64,000 nucleotides of DNA from positions 62,001-126,000 of the forward strand of contig NZ_WTSX01000001.1 in NCBI RefSeq assembly GCF_009828745.1. Reading direction: 5' to 3'. The DNA is from Erysipelothrix anatis (lineage in GTDB: Bacteria; Bacillota_I; Bacilli_A; Erysipelotrichales; Erysipelotrichaceae). The position numbers and the translations under genes are program-made. A model generated the notes under the pieces. That model was not told the DNA's origin, did no database searches, and was given only the letters and a program-made list of their open reading frames with translations. This document shows positions 36,045-43,454 of the stretch, piece by piece; within the stretch, counting starts at the first letter, position 1, and every line of letters begins with the position of its first letter.

Positions 36045-36694
36045 TGGCATACCTTTCAAATTTGCTGCCTATACTTTTGTCCGGCATCCAATTAACACTG
36101 ATTGTTTATGTAGCAACGCTTTTGCTTTCGATTCCACTTGGCTTTCTTGGTGCATTATTGACACAATCGAAAATTAAGGGTCTAACCCGAATTATCGATG
36201 TCTTTACCTGGATAATTCGAGGTACACCTTTGTTGCTTCAACTTTATTTTGTGTTTTATGGATTACCCATTCTTTTTCAAATTACCATTCGAGACAAACG
36301 GCTTCTCTTCGCTATTTTGACGTTTACGATTAATTATGCGGCTTATTTTATCGAAATTTTTAAAGGCGGCTTCGCAAGTATTGACCCTGGGCAATGGGAT
36401 GTCTCTTTGATGCTTGAGCTTTCGCGATGGACAACATTAAAATCAGTCATTATTCCGCAAGTATTTGCAAATACAATTTATGTCATCGGAAATGAAGCCA
36501 TCACACTGGTGAAAGATACCGCACTCCTTGCCACCGTTGCCTTACCTGATTTACTCATGGTATCCAAAGAAGCACTCTCCCGTGATGCACGTGTAGATGC
36601 TCTTGTTTTCAGTAGTGTGTTCTATTTATTATTTACTTTAATCGTCGTAGTTTCGGTAAAATCACTCTCTCAAAAATGGAAGGTCGAGGTCTAA
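36041..36694 (+). CDS. Polar amino-acid ABC transporter permease
   Basis: The 217-aa HisM/GlnP-type permease has about five hydrophobic segments. Its EAA loop region is YAAYFIEIFKGGFASIDPGQWDVS, with FTWIIRGTPLLLQLYF near residue 60 typical of this class. It overlaps the binding-protein stop by 4 nt and is followed by the ATPase gene after 3 nt, so all three are one operon. Confidence 0.92.
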   Translation: MMAYLSNLLPILLSGIQLTLIVYVATLLLSIPLGFLGALLTQSKIKGLTRIIDVFTWIIRGTPLLLQLYFVFYGLPILFQITIRDKRLLFAILTFTINYAAYFIEIFKGGFASIDPGQWDVSLMLELSRWTTLKSVIIPQVFANTIYVIGNEAITLVKDTALLATVALPDLLMVSKEALSRDARVDALVFSSVFYLLFTLIVVVSVKSLSQKWKVEV

Positions 36695-36697
36695 ACA

Positions 36698-37294
36698 ATG
36701 ATTCAAATAAAAAATCTCAGTGTTTCGTATCACCAAAATAAAGTGATCGAAGGGCTAAATCTGACGGTCCAACCAGGGGACTTTGTAGCTTTAGCAGGTC
36801 CAAGTGGCGTTGGAAAATCAACACTTTTACGGATTATTGCATCGCTACAGACCCCCACCTCCGGATCCTATACTAATTCTTTTGAACACACAGGTATGAT
36901 TTTTCAAGATTATCAACTCTTTCCACACTTGAATGTCTGGCAAAACATCATCTTAGCGCCATTACATAAGAAGGATCGAAACATCCAAGAAATTGAATTG
37001 CAAGCACGTTCATTGATGGATCACTACGCTATTGCTAATCTATCTGATAAATTCCCTCAAACCTTGAGTGGCGGTGAAAAACAACGTGTTGCGATTGTGC
37101 GCGCTTTAATGCTTCATCCAACTTTGCTACTCGTTGATGAAGCTACGAGTGCTCTTGATGAGGCTCGTGCTGTATCCTTTATGGATCACTTAAAAGCATT
37201 AAATGATACTGGAATTACAATCATTTTTATCTCTCACAATGATGCTTTGATGAAGCAATACGCCAAAAGAATCATTAACCTTACTACAATTTAG
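36698..37294 (+). CDS. Polar amino-acid ABC transporter ATPase (short)
   Basis: The 198-aa protein has one ABC domain with Walker A GPSGVGKST (about 32-40), Q-loop MIFQDYQLFP, signature LSGGEKQRVAIVRAL and Walker B LLLVDEATSALDE. At 198 aa it is shorter than the usual 240 aa of the GlnQ class and ends soon after the H-loop (FISHN), so the C-terminal extension is missing. All catalytic parts are present. A strong terminator follows the stop. Confidence 0.92.
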   Translation: MIQIKNLSVSYHQNKVIEGLNLTVQPGDFVALAGPSGVGKSTLLRIIASLQTPTSGSYTNSFEHTGMIFQDYQLFPHLNVWQNIILAPLHKKDRNIQEIELQARSLMDHYAIANLSDKFPQTLSGGEKQRVAIVRALMLHPTLLLVDEATSALDEARAVSFMDHLKALNDTGITIIFISHNDALMKQYAKRIINLTTI

Positions 37295-37298
37295 GCAC

Positions 37299-37337
37299 AA
37301 AAAAAGTTGGCGACTCATAAATTTAGCGCCAACTTTT
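37299..37337. terminator. Bidirectional terminator
   Basis: AAAAGTTGGCG and CGCCAACTTTT form a perfect 11-bp stem with A/T tails on both sides. It separates the convergent ABC operon and YtxH-like gene. Confidence 0.9.
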
Positions 37338-37346
37338 GAAATGCAA

Positions 37347-37661
37347 TTATGCAGCATCTGATGTTTCTTCAACAGTTTCTTCAACAGCGTCTTCAACTGT
37401 TTCTTGAACGGTTTCAGTTGTATCTTTAACGTCCTCTACAAAGTCAGAGATGGAATCATCCGCTTTGTGAATTGCATTCTTGATATTTCCTTTTCCTGTG
37501 TCAATCCAACCATCAACTTGCATCATTGGATCATCAAGGTATTCTCCTGCTGTGCGTTTCACTGCACCGGTTATTTCATCTAAATAACCTGCTTGGCGTA
37601 GTGTTTCATAAATTGCGACACCCGCAACTGCACCCAAAACTACGTATCCTAATTTTTTCAT
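37347..37661 (-). CDS. YtxH-like small membrane protein
   Basis: The 104-aa protein has an N-terminal Gly/Ala-rich membrane segment (GYVVLGAVAGVAIYETL) and a long acidic helical tail rich in Glu, Thr and Val (about 70-104, with EETVEET-type repeats). This is the layout of the YtxH/general-stress group, though the sequence match is loose. AGGAGG-like GGAGGG lies upstream of the ATG. A single-gene unit; role unknown. Confidence 0.65.
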   Translation of the reverse strand: MKKLGYVVLGAVAGVAIYETLRQAGYLDEITGAVKRTAGEYLDDPMMQVDGWIDTGKGNIKNAIHKADDSISDFVEDVKDTTETVQETVEDAVEETVEETSDAA

Positions 37662-37892
37662 GATTACCCTCCTTGTGATTTAATCTTAACACTTTTCTCG
37701 AACACATGCATAAACTCACCTGTGATAACACAAGATTTTTACGACACTTTCACATTTCATAAATATCGATTTACGAGCTAAAACAAGTATTCTCGAAGTG
37801 TTTATTAAGATTTAATTAATAATTCTTAATTTGAATACATATACACTTCATATATTTATAACATCTTTATTTCATGACAAAATGGGCTTGGT

Positions 37893-38150
37893 TCATGACA
37901 AATCAACCACAGCATCCGATTGGATTGGTATGATGTCCTTGTTGAAGCAAGCACTTAAATTTATCATTACATTTAGATGCCCCAAACATTTCATGTATTC
38001 GCTTGCTTCAGCATTTATAACTCCTAATAATATCTCGGCTATAATATCTATACTTATAGATTTATCTTCGGCTCAATAATATGTTGGAACTTTGCTTACA
38101 CACTGTTTCAGCACTCAGCTTATTAACACATCGGAGCATACCCCTGTAAT
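37893..38150 (-). pseudogene. Possible decayed gene in a 600-bp gap
   Basis: The stretch between the YtxH-like gene and the gene at 38312 has no intact gene. On the minus strand a 59-codon open frame (37893-38072) reads like protein (SIDIIAEILLGVINAEASEY) but has no start. A second open frame in another phase just upstream (about 38070-38150) also reads through without a start. This looks like a frameshifted remnant, but it is short and the parent family is not recognised. The rest of 37662-38263 shows nothing I can name. Confidence 0.25.
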
Positions 38151-38263
38151 CCGAAACCTCAAATTAATTGAAATGAACCCCATATCTACACTACCAATAC
38201 ATTTCAAGAGCCTCGAGATATTATTTCCTCATTGTAAGAGTTATCCCCCATAGCCCTTACAAA

Positions 38264-38298
38264 AAAAAGTGATACATCCCCCATGTATCACTTTTTTT
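38264..38298 (-). terminator. Terminator of the unknown two-gene unit at 38312-40742
   Basis: AAAAAGTGATACAT and ATGTATCACTTTTT pair over 14 bp around CCCCC, with eight T at the end on the minus strand. Confidence 0.92.
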
Positions 38299-38311
38299 AT
38301 TGATTAGATAG

Positions 38312-39133
38312 CTACATTGTGAATGATAAAATTGTAGCTAGCGAAGCCAAACCATTCAATACTTCTATTGTTGGTTTTGCAAGATTTTTCATTGCATTTA
38401 ATAAACCTTTCTGATCATTTGCTTTTGAGAACGCAATTGCTTTTTCAATTTTCTTTTTTTCTTCAGAATCCGTTATTTGCTCTAATGATAACTCTAAATC
38501 ATGTGTCACTTGCACATAATCTATATTTATATTGGATATGTCTCCCATACTGCCAATACTTGATTCCGTGATGATAGTACCGTGGTTAGATTTATCATCA
38601 CCGCCCACATTCGATACGACGCTATCCTTAACTGTTGAGTTTATTGTTGAACCTTTAATGTCACGATACTCTGTTACATCTCCCGCTGCAATATTCGAAT
38701 TCGTTATTGTTGCATTAGTAAAGTCGAATTCTACTTTTTGAACTGACCTACCCCCTTCTTCAATAATTTTTTTCACTGTATTATAGCTTTTTTCCAGGAA
38801 ATTTAAATCTTGAGATTCAAATGCTACTATATCACCTGAGGCAAGCTGGAAATTTAAGGACGAGAATGACCTCATATAAGCATAGTATCCAGCAATCATA
38901 CTGGATACTACCATTAGCATGAATCCAGCAACACTAAAAGGTGTTGGCATTTTTACCAATGCGATTCCTAAAATCACCCCTAAAATAATTCGGAAGTATG
39001 GGATGGAAATATCTAGTTTACCGCAAGCTATCCGGGTTATATTACGAATTTGAATCAGATGATTGTTGTACTCAATTACACCTTCGTTAATTAAAAATTT
39101 AGACTGTTTTAGTCGTTTTATGTTTGATTTCAT
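38312..39133 (-). CDS. Unknown membrane protein with beta-repeat and helical C-terminus
   Basis: The 273-aa protein has four visible parts. Residues about 10-40 are a beta-strand pair (FLINEGVIEYNNHLIQIRNI). About 45-85 are two hydrophobic spans. About 85-125 continue the module (LASGDIVAFES, then a helix). About 130-200 are a repetitive beta stretch (ATITNSNIAAGDVTEY, GSTINSTVKDSVVSNV), and the rest is helical, ending hydrophobically. The first 125 residues look like the DUF6232-type module and resemble the C-terminal part of the protein encoded just upstream. Its ATG overlaps that gene by 35 nt, with GGAGAAG before it. No function can be assigned. Confidence 0.7.
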   Translation of the reverse strand: MKSNIKRLKQSKFLINEGVIEYNNHLIQIRNITRIACGKLDISIPYFRIILGVILGIALVKMPTPFSVAGFMLMVVSSMIAGYYAYMRSFSSLNFQLASGDIVAFESQDLNFLEKSYNTVKKIIEEGGRSVQKVEFDFTNATITNSNIAAGDVTEYRDIKGSTINSTVKDSVVSNVGGDDKSNHGTIITESSIGSMGDISNINIDYVQVTHDLELSLEQITDSEEKKKIEKAIAFSKANDQKGLLNAMKNLAKPTIEVLNGLASLATILSFTM

Positions 39134-40742
39134 AATCTTCTCCTTTGATGTGTTCTACAAGTCTACGGTATTCGCCATCAACCTTATCATTGGTAAATGA
39201 ATAAAAACTCCTTGTTGCACAAGTCGTTTCAATCATAATAACCACAAGGGTCCTTTCTCTAATCGTCTTAAATAATCCGATTATACCCAGCAATAATGCG
39301 CCATACGCAATCATATTGCCTCTTTGCATAAACACAAGCGCTATGAGCATAACTAGGATGCTTTCAAATATTTCTGACCATACCAAACCACGTCTTGTCA
39401 TTGATGTACATGTTATTGTTTTGCTATGAATTAGCTGACCCTGAACTGATAAACATGAACTGTCGTACGAGAAAATTGGATTATAGTTCTGTTGTTGCTT
39501 TGATTCGAGTCTGTTAAGTCCCTCAACAATTTTCATCTTCAACCATCTAAAGCTCCTGATTGCTTGTTCTTTCGCCTTTTTCCACAACGCTTTAGATTCT
39601 TCCGGATATTTGCGAATTACTAACCATATTGCGACAGTTAGACCAATTAGTGATATTCCGGCAACAACAATCAAAGCGAGTGCTACAACCTTAAATGATT
39701 TATAGGAAGATGTAAGTGTAATTGAGTTGAAAATATCATTAGAGTTTTTCTCATTTTTAGAATTTTCTAACACGCGCTCAACACCTTCATAATTGGCCTC
39801 AGTTTTAATTGGCATCGTACCTTCTAAATTAAATAACGAATCAGAGTTCAACTTTATAATGGTAGATTGGTAATGTTCGTCAAAAAAGAACGATGATTCG
39901 AAATTACTTTTATGATCAACTGTCATAAATGATGATCCATATACAGACATTACTTCCGACATCATCTCTGGATTTAACAAATCAACATCTTCTATGTAAA
40001 TTGAGTGGTTTTCCCCATTGCTTTGATGTTGGAATGTAACCAATTTTAGTTTGTCCTTAAGAAATCCATTCAGATTTTCATCGAAATCAGTGTATTGATC
40101 AGTAGTTTTAAATGCCAAACTCAAATCGACTCGATTATCCCTTTTGGCAGTCACTTCAAAAACTACAGCGTCGATGTTCTGAACTTGATCAATATCGATT
40201 CGAGTATCAAACGATTGTTTATTACTTCCCGAGATAGAATAAGAGGTGGAAGATGACGAAATCAAGGATGACTCTGTAGTATTGATTAACTTTCCTGATT
40301 TAACGATGCCATCTTTTAACCAAGACATAAATACATCCGGATTATCTTTAAATTTTATATTAAAATACGAATGAAAAGGATGTTTATTTGAATATGGTTC
40401 TACAACTGCTTCATTTTGCGATTTCTTATTGCTTAGCGCTTCGTATGTACTGATGTATTCTGCATAAGTCGAATACTTTACGGTAAATTTATAAATATCC
40501 TTACTCGTTTCATCTACCTGTGCAAACGTGTAGTTTAAAGGCATTTCTGATGAAATAATAGATAACAATGACTCTTTCCCACCTGTTAAATATTTGTAGT
40601 CATCATGTGCCACTTCCACTTCAACAGCGAGTACAATTTCTTTTGATTCTGGCTCCACTGTAACTTTATATTTGGTTACCGCACCACATCCAACCAGAAT
40701 CACAATCATACATAAAAAAAGTAAGGACTTTCTTACTTTCAT
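39099..40742 (-). CDS. Unknown lipoprotein with internal membrane spans
   Basis: The 547-aa protein has a lipoprotein signal (LLFLCMIVILVGC, Cys about 17) and an extracellular domain of about 330 residues rich in beta strands, which I do not recognise. A membrane span lies at about 345-370 (ALALIVVAGISLIGLTVAIW), then a basic cytoplasmic linker. The C-terminal module (about 425-530) has two spans flanked by beta strands, similar in plan to the N-terminus of its downstream partner. The start at ATG 40742 is chosen because the signal peptide begins there; its ribosome site is weak. It may be half of an uncharacterised two-protein envelope system. Confidence 0.68.
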   Translation of the reverse strand: MKVRKSLLFLCMIVILVGCGAVTKYKVTVEPESKEIVLAVEVEVAHDDYKYLTGGKESLLSIISSEMPLNYTFAQVDETSKDIYKFTVKYSTYAEYISTYEALSNKKSQNEAVVEPYSNKHPFHSYFNIKFKDNPDVFMSWLKDGIVKSGKLINTTESSLISSSSTSYSISGSNKQSFDTRIDIDQVQNIDAVVFEVTAKRDNRVDLSLAFKTTDQYTDFDENLNGFLKDKLKLVTFQHQSNGENHSIYIEDVDLLNPEMMSEVMSVYGSSFMTVDHKSNFESSFFFDEHYQSTIIKLNSDSLFNLEGTMPIKTEANYEGVERVLENSKNEKNSNDIFNSITLTSSYKSFKVVALALIVVAGISLIGLTVAIWLVIRKYPEESKALWKKAKEQAIRSFRWLKMKIVEGLNRLESKQQQNYNPIFSYDSSCLSVQGQLIHSKTITCTSMTRRGLVWSEIFESILVMLIALVFMQRGNMIAYGALLLGIIGLFKTIRERTLVVIMIETTCATRSFYSFTNDKVDGEYRRLVEHIKGEDYEIKHKTTKTV

Positions 40743-40954
40743 TCTCAATTTATACACCCCCAAAATGTATTAGTAATTGCATTGTAGCAAATTAATGTGA
40801 ATCTATACACTAACTTATCCTCTAAACATGTATTTATATAAGAATTGACAATTAAATTAGATGATGTGTACATTTTATGTGATATACTCTTCTATTTTTA
40901 AAATTCTAAAGTTATACTTCTTTACTCAAGTTTGGAAGCAAACGTATACATCGT

Positions 40955-40992
40955 TAGAAAGCCAGACACCTTTGCATTTGTCTGGCTTTTAG
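40955..40992 (-). terminator. Stem-loop after the GH18 gene
   Basis: AAAGCCAGAC and GTCTGGCTTT form a perfect 10-bp stem directly after the GH18 stop. The T-tract on the minus strand is short, so termination may be partial. Confidence 0.65.
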
Positions 40993-40995
40993 TTT

Positions 40996-42783
40996 TTAAT
41001 TTTCTGATTTACGTTTTAATAACATATTGATCGCTAGTAACGACCCACCAATGATACTCGTTGCAACGGCGAAATTCATCAATGTATTTGATGCTCCTGT
41101 TGCTGGAAGCACTTCTTTTGGTTTCGTTGGAGTCACTGGACCAATTGGGGTGACTTTTTGCCATTTCGCATAGACTGTAGTATCCGCAGTCAGGTGCGTT
41201 CCAAAGTCAAACTTAGTTGTAAATTGCGCACTTGTATACCAACCGTCAAATGTATATCCTTCACGTGTTGGATTCGCTGGTACTAATGCAGTTGTATTTT
41301 CTAAAACTGTTTGTGGTGAAACTTTGCTTCCTTCACCCGTTTCAAATGACAATGTGTAGGAAACTGCTTGTTTGTTCCATTTCGCATATAGCGTCGTATT
41401 TTGATTCATTTTTTGATCAAAATCAAAACGATTGGCGAATGCCACATCGGTATACCATCCATCGAAAGTGTATCCCAGACGTGTTGGTTCTGTTGGAATT
41501 GTCACCACGCCATCTTCAACTATTTTTTGACTTGATACATTTGAACCGCCATTAACCTCAAACGTTACATCAAATAGTTGTGATAAACTGACTACAACCG
41601 TTTGTGGACCTTGTTTAACAGTGTATTTCAAGGAAGCCAAATCCCCGTTGAATACATATCCTGTTAGGGTCGGAATCTCGATTGATATCTCTGAATTGTA
41701 AGCCGCTTTTAATGTTTCCGATTTAAGAAGTTCATTTTGTGAATTCCTAAATTCGATTGTAATGTCTTCAATTTTCTCAACACGACTTTCGTCGAGTGTT
41801 TGCATCATACGCTTGGTCCATGCAAAATCTGTTTCGCTGATTGTATTTTCTCGGTAGTCTTTACCATCACGATCAACTGCGTAGACAAACATACCACCTT
41901 TTTCGCCATTTTTAGGTTGCCATTTTGCATATTGATATGCACGGCTTGCTAGATATTTTTCTTCGCTAAACTTACCCAGAGCATCATTCCAATTGGTATT
42001 ATCTTGTTCTTCGTAAAACGAAACTCCAAACAGAACACGCGTCGAACTAATGTCAGACTGGTAGGTTTCCCATGTACGATCTAAACTTTGAGGATTACGA
42101 CCATATGCTTGGATGAACAAATAAGAAATATGCGGTGCAATCTCTCTGAAAAGGTCATGGTTATCTTTATTTGTATCATAAATCAAAAGTTTATCACTGC
42201 CTTCTTTAATCTGAAGGATATCTGAGAGTTGGATAAAGACGTTGGATATAACCGCAACCTCTTCGCTGTTAAGATTTGTTTCCATGTCAACATCAAGTCC
42301 ATCAAGATTCCATGGTGTCATATAGGTATCGATTAACGATTGGGCAAATGCATGATAATCTGCATCAGTTAAGGTTGTACTGTCTTTTCCCGTTGTCGTC
42401 TTGATTTTCAGTAATTCTTTATAATCTAATGTACGGACGACACGCTGACCTCGCTCATGTAGTGTTGGTACATATTCATTCTTTAATGTTTCCCAAAAAA
42501 GGTCTTGGTCTGTTCCTGGATTAACGTAGTGAAAGACCGATACGATATCAATTTCTGCGGGCAAGTCTGTCATTTTAATGACATTTTCGTCTGGTAAGTT
42601 AGAGTTAGAGTCGTGTGGCATTGCAGCATCACGCCATGTTCGATAGTAAGCCATCATGATTGGTTCGTCGTAATTCATTTCTGGACCCACCCCACGGGTT
42701 TGTGCATGTATTGGAATTAAACTCCCCATCCCCATCAGTACAATAAACATAATCAATGAAAATCTTTTTACTAGTTTTTTCAT
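40996..42783 (-). CDS. Wall-anchored GH18 endo-beta-N-acetylglucosaminidase
   Basis: This 595-aa surface enzyme has a signal peptide (1-28) and a GH18 domain (about 35-320). The catalytic motif DGLDVDME puts the general acid at Glu168, with Asp164 and Asp166. Early MAYYRTWRDAAMP resembles endoglycosidases of the EndoF/EndoE/EndoS group more than chitinases. A beta module (about 340-405) and two InlB-type repeats (about 405-545, GYTFDGWYT and TTLYAKW) follow. The protein ends with LPATG, a membrane segment and KRKSEN. It should release N-glycans from glycoproteins. AGGAGG precedes the ATG, and its promoter overlaps a consensus cre site. Confidence 0.88.
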   Translation of the reverse strand: MKKLVKRFSLIMFIVLMGMGSLIPIHAQTRGVGPEMNYDEPIMMAYYRTWRDAAMPHDSNSNLPDENVIKMTDLPAEIDIVSVFHYVNPGTDQDLFWETLKNEYVPTLHERGQRVVRTLDYKELLKIKTTTGKDSTTLTDADYHAFAQSLIDTYMTPWNLDGLDVDMETNLNSEEVAVISNVFIQLSDILQIKEGSDKLLIYDTNKDNHDLFREIAPHISYLFIQAYGRNPQSLDRTWETYQSDISSTRVLFGVSFYEEQDNTNWNDALGKFSEEKYLASRAYQYAKWQPKNGEKGGMFVYAVDRDGKDYRENTISETDFAWTKRMMQTLDESRVEKIEDITIEFRNSQNELLKSETLKAAYNSEISIEIPTLTGYVFNGDLASLKYTVKQGPQTVVVSLSQLFDVTFEVNGGSNVSSQKIVEDGVVTIPTEPTRLGYTFDGWYTDVAFANRFDFDQKMNQNTTLYAKWNKQAVSYTLSFETGEGSKVSPQTVLENTTALVPANPTREGYTFDGWYTSAQFTTKFDFGTHLTADTTVYAKWQKVTPIGPVTPTKPKEVLPATGASNTLMNFAVATSIIGGSLLAINMLLKRKSEN

Positions 42784-42807
42784 AACTACCTCCTATTGTT
42801 TATCATA

Positions 42808-42844
42808 ATCGTACACCCCTCCCCGAACACTGTAAACGGTTTCA
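42808..42844 (-). promoter_or_regulatory. Promoter and cre site of the GH18 gene
   Basis: On the minus strand TTTACA (42831-42836), a 17-bp spacer and TACGAT (42808-42813) form a promoter. The -35 box is inside the sequence that reads TGTAAACGGTTTCA on the plus strand (42831-42844), a full match to the CcpA consensus TGNNARCGNWWWCA. Catabolite repression is the likely control. Confidence 0.75.
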
Positions 42845-42933
42845 GATAAAGTGCTATAGAAAGTAGAGAAGACCTATAATTTGAAGACACTTGTTTATCG
42901 GTACTAACATCGAAGGTACATTTAGTAAGTAAA

Positions 42934-42984
42934 GCAAAAACACCCTAACTCATTGTGCCTTAAATCTGAGTAGGGTGTTTTTGC
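42934..42984. terminator. Long stem-loop terminator of the glyoxalase-fold gene
   Basis: GCAAAAACACCCTA and TAGGGTGTTTTTGC pair over 14 bp with further ACTCA/TGAG pairing. It follows the stop of the gene at 43005 on the minus strand. Confidence 0.8.
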
Positions 42985-43004
42985 AATAACTCTTGTTGCT
43001 TAGT

Positions 43005-43409
43005 TTAAGCGTTGATGTCCATCCAAGATGGTTCGAGCATATTACCATCAGGATCTTGAACTTCTAATCCAAACATGACTGATTCCGGAATGCCCATATC
43101 AACTTGATATACCGTTCCACCATTGGTTTCTGCTAACTTACCAAATTCTTTGACCGCATTGGCACTTTCAAGGCTAAAAGCAATGAGGGCACCGCTATGA
43201 GTTTGGGTATTCGCTATCGCACGTGAACCAATAAATTTGCTATAGAATTCATGCGTCAAAAGCATGATCCAAAAATTATCATCCCACATCATTGCGGCAG
43301 ATTGATCATTTGAAAATTCCAAATTTTGCTTAAAACCAAGGGATGTATAAAAGTGTATAGAACGGTCCAGTTGTGTTACGGGAAAATTAACAAATACCAT
43401 TGTTGGCAT
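43005..43409 (-). CDS. VOC/glyoxalase-fold protein
   Basis: The 134-aa single-domain protein has the VOC pattern: VFVNFPVTQLDRSIHFYTSL at the start and MFGLEVQDPDGNMLEPSWMD at the end. It resembles the PhnB/lactoylglutathione-lyase-like group. The first metal ligand position is Asn (VNFPV) and not His, so it may bind a ligand without typical glyoxalase chemistry. The ATG has AGGAGG-like AAAGGAGG upstream. It is a single-gene unit between two LPXTG genes. Confidence 0.8.
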   Translation of the reverse strand: MPTMVFVNFPVTQLDRSIHFYTSLGFKQNLEFSNDQSAAMMWDDNFWIMLLTHEFYSKFIGSRAIANTQTHSGALIAFSLESANAVKEFGKLAETNGGTVYQVDMGIPESVMFGLEVQDPDGNMLEPSWMDINA

Positions 43410-43454
43410 AATAGGCCTCCTTTTTTCTTATTATAATCCTAAGATAAAAAGGCG

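Noticed and set aside
37831-38079. 82-codon plus-strand open frame
   Set aside because: It opens at TTG without a ribosome site and overlaps the minus-strand remnant; composition does not look protein-like.
38233-38262. Inverted repeat TTGTAAG / CTTACAA next to an A-run
   Set aside because: On neither strand does a T-tract follow the stem in the right place, and the strong terminator beside it explains the local structure.
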